Under the pieces are notes generated by a model that had not been told where the DNA came from, did not search any database, and was given only the letters and a program-made list of their open reading frames with translations. This document shows positions 26,034 to 32,227 of a stretch of DNA of 33,497 bases, in pieces. The stretch lies in NCBI GenBank assembly GCA_002724245.1, contig PBOG01000246.1, forward strand, positions 1 through 33,497, in the 5' to 3' direction. Source of the stretch: Planctomycetaceae bacterium (GTDB lineage: Bacteria > Planctomycetota > Planctomycetia > Pirellulales > Pirellulaceae). The position numbers were made by a program, and so were the translations under genes. Numbering within the stretch: position 1 is the first letter of the stretch; each line of letters starts with the position of its first letter.

Positions 26034-26192
26034 TTGGCAGCAGCAATCAATTTAGGAGTAGTGATTGTCTACCTGTTGGGGATGGTCGGTCTGGGACTCG
26101 GGCTGGCGCGTCATCTGGCGACCGGCCGTGCCTGGCTAATGATCTACGCGTTTGCGGTTGTTTTGGTGCTGCTGCTGCACCGGTGGGTTTAG
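26034..26192 (+). CDS. Candidate 52-residue two-helix membrane mini-protein
   Basis: A short frame ends at TAG 26190-26192 and is open back to a stop at 26004-26006. From TTG 26034 it encodes two hydrophobic segments, AAAINLGVVIVYLLGMVGLG and AWLMIYAFAVVLVLLLHRW. A short basic turn (Ala-Arg-His-Leu-Ala-Thr-Gly-Arg) joins them, as in small inner-membrane proteins. Starts at GTG 26061 or ATG 26076 would shorten helix one. It follows the 299-residue gene by 44 bases and converges with the prenyltransferase-like gene. The strong hydrophobic periodicity favours coding, but there is no family match I can name. Confidence 0.45.
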   Translation: MAAAINLGVVIVYLLGMVGLGLGLARHLATGRAWLMIYAFAVVLVLLLHRWV

Positions 26193-26273
26193 TCTGGCAG
26201 GCAGGCCGATTCAGGGGCATTGCGCCGCTTCTGCGTGACGTTTGGTGCGACGCATCCTGACGACGTTACACGC

Positions 26274-27203
26274 TCAGCTGCTGGCGGCAAACAGCGCCCG
26301 GCATCCCAATCCGTAAAACGTATATTCAACATCACAATGCGTATCCCAGGCGGCTGCATGGAAGCCACCTTCCTCGCGCTCCATCGCTGCGATGTACTGG
26401 ACAACTGCCGCGGTGTCGATTTCATCCAGTCCATCCAGGTCAAGCAATGTGAGAGAACCTGTGAACGTACTGAGGAGGTCCGCGATTGGAATACGCGTGT
26501 TTGCGCGGAGGCCACCTTCGTCGGTTTGCATTTCGACAAGCAGGTCAAGCGTCGCTTCACGAATTTCTGGTGTCAGACCACCCAGGATACGTAGCGTAGC
26601 GATCGCTGCCGCAGTGGGGTTCGTTCCAGCTCGTTTGCTGGCCCGAATTTCTCGAAAGCCACCGTCTTCCCCTGCCTGGGATTTCAGGAATTGGATCACG
26701 CGGTCGGGATTGGGAATTTCGCAGTCCAGTAATTGCAGGCAGATTAATACCAGGAAGGTGTGGTAAGTGCTGCTGATCGCGCCCTCAGCGCCCTTGGCGT
26801 AGCCACCGTCTTCGCGACGAAGTTTTTCCAGAGTGTCTGTAACATTGCTTTTCCATGACGGCGATGCTTCCGAGAACACATCGATGCCAGCGGCTGTGTC
26901 GAGCAGTGCGCCGCTGTAGATCAGCGAAAAAAAATCGACGATGGATTCCTGACCCGACAGACGGCGTTCTACAAAATGGGCGGCCGTTTCAGCCGTCTGA
27001 CCTTCCAGCTCTCCTAGAATGGCGAGCGACCGGAGGGCGAAGCTGGTGTAATACAGATCACTGCTTCCTTCACGGCCCGCAAATCCGCCGTCGTCCTGTT
27101 GTTGCGATTTGACATAGTCGGTATGACGCTGTCGGACCGCTTCGGGAAGGATGCCCAGGCCTGCCGAGAGCCGCATCGTGAGTTCCTGAAGGTAAGCAGT
27201 CAT
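26274..27203 (-). CDS. Prenyltransferase beta-subunit / squalene-cyclase-type repeat protein
   Basis: A 309-residue alpha-alpha toroid protein. At least five repeats each carry the Gly-Gly core: Gln-Asp-Asp-Gly-Gly-Phe near 38, Arg-Glu-Asp-Gly-Gly-Tyr near 136, Gly-Glu-Asp-Gly-Gly-Phe near 180, Thr-Asp-Glu-Gly-Gly-Leu near 226 and Arg-Glu-Glu-Gly-Gly-Phe near 277. The spacing resembles protein prenyltransferase beta subunits. The last repeat is followed by Trp-Asp-Thr-His-Cys-Asp-Val-Glu-Tyr-Thr-Phe-Tyr-Gly-Leu, close to the zinc-site region of those enzymes. Bacterial members have no established substrate, and no alpha subunit is seen. Terpene cyclisation is less likely because no DxDD acid motif is found. 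Confidence 0.82.
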   Translation of the reverse strand: MTAYLQELTMRLSAGLGILPEAVRQRHTDYVKSQQQDDGGFAGREGSSDLYYTSFALRSLAILGELEGQTAETAAHFVERRLSGQESIVDFFSLIYSGALLDTAAGIDVFSEASPSWKSNVTDTLEKLRREDGGYAKGAEGAISSTYHTFLVLICLQLLDCEIPNPDRVIQFLKSQAGEDGGFREIRASKRAGTNPTAAAIATLRILGGLTPEIREATLDLLVEMQTDEGGLRANTRIPIADLLSTFTGSLTLLDLDGLDEIDTAAVVQYIAAMEREEGGFHAAAWDTHCDVEYTFYGLGCRALFAASS

Positions 27204-27314
27204 ACGGTTTGTCTCGTAGCTGGCGGGCAGGGCAACGGGTCAGGGAACATTGACGCGGAAGGTGGGATACAGCGAGATCGATATGACTGTGGCATCGTAA
27301 ATATTCCGCGCGGA

Positions 27315-27737
27315 TTAACTGCGCTGGTAGGCCTTCAATCGATTGGCTAATGCTGAAGGAATTGCAATGGACTGGGGTGGCTGGTTGGGCTCGAATTGAC
27401 AGCAAACAGAGGTGATACGGCCCACCGCGATTTCTGTATCTCGCGAAATAAATCGAAATCCATAAGTGGCACTTTTTTTTCCCAGACGTTCGACGCATAC
27501 TTCGATCGTCAGCACTTCTTCAAAATGTGCGGCACCCGAGAAGTCGCAATGGGCTGAAACCCGGGGCCAGCTTATGGTTTGGCCGTCCTCTTCTACGACG
27601 ACACTGGTATCGCAGGCACGCAGCAGCGCGTGTTCCGCTTCTTCCATATAGGCGAAGAATGCTGTGAAATGCACGATACCTGCGGCATCGGTGTCACGAA
27701 ATTCGACGCGCCGTTGAACAGAAAAAGTGTCAGGCAT
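27315..27737 (-). CDS. Hotdog-fold acyl-CoA thioesterase (YbgC/4HBT type)
   Basis: A 140-residue single hotdog domain. The signature Phe-Arg-Asp-Thr-Asp-Ala-Ala-Gly-Ile-Val-His-Phe places the catalytic Asp at about 17. It continues with the usual helix (AFFAYMEEAEHALLR) and strands. Such enzymes hydrolyse short acyl-CoA or hydroxybenzoyl-CoA thioesters in the cytoplasm. The substrate is not predictable here. It is downstream of rpsR on the same strand but separated by a strong terminator, so it should have its own promoter, which I could not identify. The prenyltransferase-like gene follows after 111 bases. Confidence 0.88.
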   Translation of the reverse strand: MPDTFSVQRRVEFRDTDAAGIVHFTAFFAYMEEAEHALLRACDTSVVVEEDGQTISWPRVSAHCDFSGAAHFEEVLTIEVCVERLGKKSATYGFRFISRDTEIAVGRITSVCCQFEPNQPPQSIAIPSALANRLKAYQRS

Positions 27738-27842
27738 GTGAGGTTCGTGTTTGTCTGGACGCCTACCGTCGATTCAGTTACTCAGCCGCATGACTCGTGA
27801 AAAACAAAACGCAACAAAAACAAAGGCGCCAAAAACAGAGCG

Positions 27843-27876
27843 CAAAAAACAAGCCCGGTGACATAACCCCGGGCTT
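27843..27876 (-). terminator. Intrinsic terminator of rpsR
   Basis: On the minus strand an 8-bp GC-rich stem (27876-27869 with 27858-27851) with a 10-base loop is followed by GTTTTTTG (27850-27843). It lies 39 bases past the rpsR stop codon. This is a textbook rho-independent terminator. Confidence 0.85.
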
Positions 27877-27914
27877 TGGCTGCTTGAGCGGTGTCTTGTT
27901 CAATCGTGCCAAGG

Positions 27915-28178
27915 TCACTCGGCCACATAGGGCAGTAATGCCATGAAACGGGCACGTTTGATGGCCCTTGTCACAGCGTGCTGACTCACGGCAGTGCAAC
28001 CCGTCTTGCGACGTCCCACGATGCGCCCATGGCGATTGACTAGTTTCTTAAGTAATTCGACATCTTTGTAATCGACGTACATGGGCCGAGGCCGCTTGCC
28101 GTCTACGAACAGAGGGTCTTTTTTCTTGGTACGGGAGCGGGCTTTACTTCGCCGTTTGGCGCGGCTGGCGGGACGCAT
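27915..28178 (-). CDS. rpsR: 30S ribosomal protein S18
   Basis: S18 binds 16S rRNA next to S6 on the platform of the small subunit. The 87-residue protein has a basic N-terminal tail rich in Arg/Lys/Ser. The S18 core follows: [14 protein letters not shown], [10 protein letters not shown], and [18 protein letters not shown] at the end. The zinc-type Cys pair found before the Tyr-x-Asp-Tyr motif in many S18 proteins is absent. The gene stands alone, not in the usual rpsF-ssb-rpsR-rplI cluster. It has its own promoter (28234-28261) and terminator (27843-27876). Confidence 0.95.
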   Translation of the reverse strand: MRPASRAKRRSKARSRTKKKDPLFVDGKRPRPMYVDYKDVELLKKLVNRHGRIVGRRKTGCTAVSQHAVTRAIKRARFMALLPYVAE

Positions 28179-28233
28179 AACACAAGACCTGTTCGTAAGG
28201 TGCTACCTGATTAACGTGAGAAGCGAACTGTCG

Positions 28234-28261
28234 ATTCTACGAAAAAATAACCGGCAGACAA
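28234..28261 (-). promoter_or_regulatory. Sigma70-type promoter of rpsR
   Basis: On the minus strand TTGTCT (28261-28256) and TAGAAT (28239-28234) are separated by 16 bases that include a T-run. It sits between the end of the symporter gene and rpsR, with a leader of about 50 bases, and explains how the isolated gene is expressed. Confidence 0.5.
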
Positions 28262-28262
28262 G

Positions 28263-29831
28263 TCAGGATGAGAAGAACTTGTCGACTGTTTCTTGCCCTG
28301 GGCGCCGCGTAAGTAGTGAAACTACCACCAGGACCAAGGCGGAAGCTGCGAAAATAGTGACGACGGGCAGCATTTTGGGAATCGTAACCAAACCCACAAT
28401 GGAGAGGGGCTGCTCGGGAAAGGTGTAGGGTTTGCCACCGGCGCGAAGGAACAGGACCGTCCAGCACCCGACGGTCGTGGCGACGCTGGCGATCGCTCCT
28501 GCCGCGGTCAAACGGCGCCAATAAATGGCCGCAAATACCAGCGGTACCAGGCCAGTAAAACCGCTAAAGGACCAGAGACCGAGGGTAAACACAGATCCAG
28601 GCAGCAGCAGGCTGAGCAGGTAGGTCACAAATACGACACCCACGACAAAATACCGAGCCAGCCGCACGACCTGTGTATCACTGTAGCGTTCCCGGCCACC
28701 GTAGTGTCTGACGATGTCTTCGGTGAAGACGGTCCCCAGGCAGAGAAATTGGCTGTCGAGCGACGACATGATGGCGGCCAGGATGCCTGCCGAGAGCAGC
28801 CCTCCCAGCACGTCGCCGGCATGCAATTTGACCAGCGTTGGTAATACCTTGTTGAATTTTTCGGGGCCCATTCCGGCCAGTGCGGCGGGGACGCCAGAGT
28901 TTTCGCCACTTGCCCAGACCCCGAGCAGTACACAAGGGGCCCACACGATCAGGATGAATACGGGGTGCATAATGATCGGCAGTTTGAAAGATCCTGCGCT
29001 GCGCGCGGTCAGCCAATGTTGGAAAACATGGGGAAACATAGCCACGGAAAGTGGGATAAACAGAAACGAGAAAAAGACTGCCTGAGGCATCTTCTCCATC
29101 GACAGATGTGATGGTTCCACGGATTGGGTGGCGATTTTCAGGTTTGCCAGAAAGTCGTTACTGCCCCCCAGTGCATTGGCGATGGTCACGAAGGTAACCA
29201 ATCCCAGCACCATGAAGACGGCCGTTTGAAAGGCGTTGGCCCAGGCAGTGCCGCGCATGCCGCCAAAGAACACGTAGAGCAACACAACACCACAGATCGC
29301 GGCGGATGCGATCCAGGACGGAACTCCATATCCGCTTGATGCAAACCAGCCAGATTCCCCGAACTTGAATGCATCTGCAGTGATACTCTCGACGACGGCG
29401 CCACCGCCGACGATGCCGACCAGCAGGTAGGAGATGACCAGCAGTACCAGGATGGGGAATAGCAGCAGTCCCAGGAAGTCGCTCTGCAGACGGTCCCGAA
29501 AGAATTGAATTTGAGTTGTGTAGCCGTGGCGGCGACCGAGGGCCCACAACGGCAGCCCGATCACGAAAAAACAAAGGGAGTGAATAATTCCACTGGCGGA
29601 GGCCAGCTCGCCATAGACTCCAATGCCTGCGCGATAGGCCTGGCCCGTCGAACCGACCAGGGCGAACGCTGTCATGGTGGTACCGAATAGCGACATCAGC
29701 AGCAGCACTGGTCCGATCGAGTGGCTGGCCAGCATATAGTCCGTCGCGGTGCCACGGAAGAAACGATTGGCCGACAATCCGAGCATCAGGAGTAACACGA
29801 GGTACCCGATGATCACGCACAACTGGATCAT
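28263..29831 (-). CDS. Sodium:solute symporter family protein
   Basis: A 522-residue SSS-family transporter with about 13 predicted membrane helices and no large insert. Recognisable parts are the N-terminal SANRFFRGTATDYMLASHSIG, FGTTMTAFALVGSTGQAYRAG, YGGFHA-type FFGGMRGTAWANAFQ near 187-201, and SAGILAAIMSSLDSQFLCLGTVFTED. Its ATG overlaps the stop of the DUF3311 gene in an ATGA arrangement, which indicates translational coupling. This symporter/DUF3311 pairing is common. The solute cannot be named. It differs clearly from the PanF-type symporter at 14946 in its partner and loop structure. Confidence 0.92.
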   Translation of the reverse strand: MIQLCVIIGYLVLLLMLGLSANRFFRGTATDYMLASHSIGPVLLLMSLFGTTMTAFALVGSTGQAYRAGIGVYGELASASGIIHSLCFFVIGLPLWALGRRHGYTTQIQFFRDRLQSDFLGLLLFPILVLLVISYLLVGIVGGGAVVESITADAFKFGESGWFASSGYGVPSWIASAAICGVVLLYVFFGGMRGTAWANAFQTAVFMVLGLVTFVTIANALGGSNDFLANLKIATQSVEPSHLSMEKMPQAVFFSFLFIPLSVAMFPHVFQHWLTARSAGSFKLPIIMHPVFILIVWAPCVLLGVWASGENSGVPAALAGMGPEKFNKVLPTLVKLHAGDVLGGLLSAGILAAIMSSLDSQFLCLGTVFTEDIVRHYGGRERYSDTQVVRLARYFVVGVVFVTYLLSLLLPGSVFTLGLWSFSGFTGLVPLVFAAIYWRRLTAAGAIASVATTVGCWTVLFLRAGGKPYTFPEQPLSIVGLVTIPKMLPVVTIFAASALVLVVVSLLTRRPGQETVDKFFSS

Positions 29832-30055
29832 GGTTTTCCGCTTTCAGGTGGGCTACCGGTGGAGTGATCGAGGTTTTGGGGCCACCAGAAACGGGTGGCC
29901 ATCAGCCAACCGAGCGCGGCGGCCAGCGAAATACCCATGTGATAAATCAACGCATAGGGGAATGTGTCAAAGATCAACTGCTTGCTGTCCCACTGCCAAT
30001 AGTCCTGGTGCAGCAGCAAGAGCAGGCCGACGAAAATCCAAACCGCTGGTTTCAT
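29828..30055 (-). CDS. DUF3311-type small membrane protein
   Basis: A 75-residue protein with two helices: PAVWIFVGLLLLLHQDYWQW and an AYALIYHMGISLAAALGWL-like second one. The Leu-His-Gln-Asp-Tyr-Trp and Phe-Pro-Tyr-Ala-Leu-Ile-Tyr-His motifs match DUF3311 proteins found next to SSS symporters. ATG 30055 is taken as start because the upstream alternative (30064) would be TTG. It overlaps the symporter by 4 bases (ATGA). It may act as an accessory subunit or assembly aid for the transporter. Confidence 0.8.
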   Translation of the reverse strand: MKPAVWIFVGLLLLLHQDYWQWDSKQLIFDTFPYALIYHMGISLAAALGWLMATRFWWPQNLDHSTGSPPESGKP

Positions 30056-30421
30056 GGAGATCAACTCGCAACGGGGAAGTAATACACTGTTGTCAGGCCA
30101 GAGGTTTTGAGGTGCTGGCCAGTTGCGCTAAGCATTCTGCAAGCGAACTTCGAGCACCGTTACCTGCGGCCGGCAGGAGCAACGTCAGCTACCGGCTGTG
30201 GGGAATTGGTTTCTGGCAGCCGACAAAATGGTTTGCCGACCAGCCCCGCCGCGACCAGTTTAACCGGCGTGTTCGTTGGAGGCCAGCGCCGGCTGTGAAC
30301 AGCCTGGTCAACCGCAACGGTTTATTACGGTTGGCAACTGGTCCATGGTCAACACAGCGACCCAACCGACCGACTCTGCTCGAGAACGATCTCTGGATGG
30401 CGTTGTGCGAAGGCTCGCGGG
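30056..30421. other. Spacer upstream of the DUF3311/symporter operon
   Basis: About 366 bases without a supported gene. ORFs on both strands here have no recognisable content, and one plus-strand frame (29749-30435) mostly shadows the symporter operon. The operon promoter should lie here, but I could not find a clean -35/-10 pair. Confidence 0.4.
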
Positions 30422-30775
30422 CTAGTTCGAGCTGAAGCCCAGCTGCGCGGGCACTTCGCGTCCCAGTGGGTTTCGCCGAAATTGTTGATAGCACTCTGCG
30501 CACAGATCGTAACGTCGCTTCTGGTACACGTCGTCACTGATGGCGTCTGTCGCTTCGTCGTCGAGTCGTTCCAGGATTTCCTGAACCTCGAGCAGATGAT
30601 CGCGATCGTCGTCCGGTTCATCCATTTCCACCGGTTCCATCGCGGCGCAGGCTTCAATCTTTACGACGTAACGCAGCTGATCCTCAGGATCAATCATACG
30701 TTTGCATCGATCACACGAGTGGTGAATCATCGGTGAATCCTCGAAAACCAAATCGAGTAAACGGGAGACATCCAT
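30422..30775 (-). CDS. Small hypothetical protein with two CXXC motifs
   Basis: A 102 to 117 residue protein. The N-terminal part has His-His-Ser-Cys-Asp-Arg-Cys-Lys-Arg-Met-Ile-Asp and the C-terminal part has Leu-Cys-Ala-Glu-Cys-Tyr-Gln-Gln-Phe. Together they make a likely four-cysteine zinc site that brings the two ends together. The middle is very acidic (EMDEPDDDRDHLLEVQEILE) and probably helical. ATG 30775 follows GGGAAG, and ATG 30730 follows CGAGGA; both are plausible. The second starts directly at the zinc motif. It is divergent from the 86-residue ORF at 30806, only 30 bases apart. Function unknown. Confidence 0.75.
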   Translation of the reverse strand: MDVSRLLDLVFEDSPMIHHSCDRCKRMIDPEDQLRYVVKIEACAAMEPVEMDEPDDDRDHLLEVQEILERLDDEATDAISDDVYQKRRYDLCAECYQQFRRNPLGREVPAQLGFSSN

Positions 30776-30805
30776 TGTCTTCCCATTGCGGCTCCGTTCA
30801 TCCTA

Positions 30806-31066
30806 ATGCGGGTGTATCCTGGGGAGCAAGTCGATTCTGATTATTTTGTGAAACAACACCCTGTGGCGCAGCGATGCCTAACATGCGGTAACGCCGGTCG
30901 CGCCGTAGTACTGGTTCGAGGTGGCGAGCCAGCGGTTGTTAGCCGGTTCGCTGGTACCGAGTCAGCTGCGGTGACTCGTCCGGTGGAATTCATCGGAATG
31001 GATTTGGCAGGGCGTTACTTTATGCTGGATACGGTGGGCGGCTGGCGTAGCGATGCGATCTTGTGA
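30806..31066 (+). CDS. Small hypothetical protein, 86 residues, with one CXXC
   Basis: No family is recognised. The frame runs from ATG 30806, or GTG 30848, to TGA 31066. It encodes Gln-Arg-Cys-Leu-Thr-Cys-Gly-Asn, then VVLVRGGEPAVVSRFAGTES and FIGMDLAGRYFMLDTVGG. The alternation of charged and hydrophobic residues looks protein-like. There is little room for a promoter because it diverges from the neighbouring gene by 30 bases; GTG 30848 would give more. It may still be a chance ORF. Confidence 0.4.
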   Translation: MRVYPGEQVDSDYFVKQHPVAQRCLTCGNAGRAVVLVRGGEPAVVSRFAGTESAAVTRPVEFIGMDLAGRYFMLDTVGGWRSDAIL

Positions 31067-31154
31067 TCGGATCACGCGCTGAGCAGACTCGCTGCAAATT
31101 CACCCTTGATTCTTGATCCGTGGCATCTGATTTATGGTGATGACTTTGGGCAGG

Positions 31155-31183
31155 TTGCCTGCTTGCGGGTCAAGATCTAAGAT
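31155..31183 (+). promoter_or_regulatory. Promoter of tRNA-Pro
   Basis: TTGCCT at 31155-31160 and TAAGAT at 31178-31183 are 17 bases apart. The predicted start near 31190 is about six bases before the mature 5' end of the tRNA. Confidence 0.55.
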
Positions 31184-31195
31184 AAATTGCCGGTA

Positions 31196-31269
31196 CGGGG
31201 CGTGGCTCAGCCTGGTAGAGCGCTGCGTTCGGGACGCAGAGGTCGCTGGTTCAAATCCAGTCGCCCCGA
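31196..31269 (+). tRNA. tRNA-Pro (anticodon CGG)
   Basis: The 74-base gene folds into a complete cloverleaf. The acceptor arms CGGGGCG and CGCCCCG pair over 7 bp, starting with the C1-G72 pair typical of bacterial tRNA-Pro. The D stem is GCTC/GAGC, and the anticodon stem CTGCG/CGCAG has loop TTCGGGA. The variable loop is 5 bases, and the T arm carries TTCAAAT. The discriminator is A, and CCA is not encoded. It decodes CCG. A terminator follows at 31277, and a truncated integrase reads into the tRNA from the other strand. Confidence 0.95.
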
Positions 31270-31276
31270 CTGTGGA

Positions 31277-31312
31277 GGGTCGTTGTCAGTGATGGACAGC
31301 GGCCCTTTTCTG
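31277..31312 (+). terminator. Intrinsic terminator of tRNA-Pro
   Basis: An 11-bp stem (31277-31287 with 31295-31305, two G-T wobbles) with a 7-base loop is followed by TTTTCTGTT. It starts seven bases past the tRNA 3' end. Confidence 0.75.
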
Positions 31313-31418
31313 TTGACAGGATCAGGAGTTACGACGCCCGCGGTCGACTTTCCGCTGCGCTCGCTCCGACCCCCCATTGGGTCCACAATCGACAGCAAAT
31401 GACCACCCTTGCGTAAAT

Positions 31419-31442
31419 TTGGTGCAAGCATTGGTGCAAGCA
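31419..31442 (+). repeat. Two tandem copies of a 12-base repeat
   Basis: TTGGTGCAAGCA occurs twice in a row. It lies inside the C-terminal tail of the integrase remnant, where it encodes a repeated Leu-Ala-Pro-Met unit on the minus strand. It is probably a small slippage repeat. Confidence 0.6.
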
Positions 31443-31968
31443 AACTCGGCGTAGTGGTGGCCGATTCGGCCCGCTGCTGCGACGTCGCGGCGGAAGTTTT
31501 GCGGGCATCTGGAGAGGCCGCCTGCGGGGTTGCCGCTGCGCTTGTCGGTAGCGTGGCGGTCACTGGCAACTCAGGCAACGCATCGAGCGCGCCGTGTACG
31601 TCCAGTAGCCGCGGGTCGGTGTAGACATTCATCGTCAGGTCGATACTCGAATGCCGCAGCGCGGCCTGCGCGGTGCGGGGCGCGACACCCCCTTTACTGA
31701 GGTGCGTGCCGAACGTGTGCCGCAGCGCGTGCACGTCGATCGTGCGGCCGCGATCGTCCCGCTTGGGGATCCCGGCCAGCTTGAGATCGCGGTCCAGGAT
31801 CGCGCGCAGCTGACTGGAGACGTGGAACACCGGCAGGTCGCGGGGCAGGGGAGTCGCTGCGGCGTTGCTCCCGGTGGGTTGCATGCGTTGTTGTTGATCG
31901 GTTAGCCAGGCACGCAGCTCGGCCGCCAGGTCAGCGCGCAGTGGAATGTCGGCTCCGCGGCGGCTCAA

Positions 31969-32227
31969 TCGGCTGAAGATGTAACGACCACCTTCCCGTG
32001 TCGGGGTGAGGCCCTGTTCCGTTGAACAACTCCGAACTCGACGCACGAACGCGCGGATGGTCCGTACGAAGGATGAGAAATAGACGTTTCGAACCGTCCA
32101 TGAGGAGAAACAGTCGAAATGGCGTTGAAATCGTGGAGGAGCGGGCAAGTTCAGGGTACGATCGATCCAATTGCCCAGTGGTGTGGGCAGGACGGATTCC
32201 ATTTGGGAAATGTCGGCTGAAGAGATC
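31969..32227 (+). other. Junction region between integrase remnant and sialidase-like gene
   Basis: About 259 bases where integrase similarity has ended and the next gene has not begun. No gene is supported. An 11-base direct repeat, TCGGCTGAAGA, lies at both edges (31969-31979 and 32213-32223). The promoter of the next gene probably lies here but is not obvious. Confidence 0.4.

Larger units (their letters stand above)
31207..31968 (-). pseudogene. Truncated tyrosine recombinase (phage-type integrase), C-terminal half
   Basis: Only the C-terminal part of the catalytic domain is present. After Gly-Ala-Asp-Ile-Pro-Leu-Arg-Ala-Asp-Leu come the catalytic His and Arg in Asp-Val-His-Ala-Leu-Arg-His-Thr, the His of Ala-Leu-Arg-His-Ser-Ser, and the nucleophile Tyr in Met-Asn-Val-Tyr-Thr-Asp. 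The first catalytic Arg and the whole N-terminal DNA-binding half are missing. The frame continues upstream to 32313 but is not integrase-like there and runs into the leader and start of the sialidase-like gene. At the 3' end the frame passes a Pro/Ala/Ser-rich tail and ends at a TGA inside the tRNA-Pro gene. Integrases of elements inserted at tRNA genes often have this layout. It should be inactive. Confidence 0.82.

Noticed and set aside
27778-27999. 73-residue minus-strand ORF after rpsR
   Set aside because: It overlaps the end of rpsR in another frame and runs through the intrinsic terminator.
29158-29820. 220-residue minus-strand ORF in another frame of the symporter
   Set aside because: It lies inside the symporter gene and is Arg/Pro/His-rich as typical for frame-shifted GC-rich sequence.
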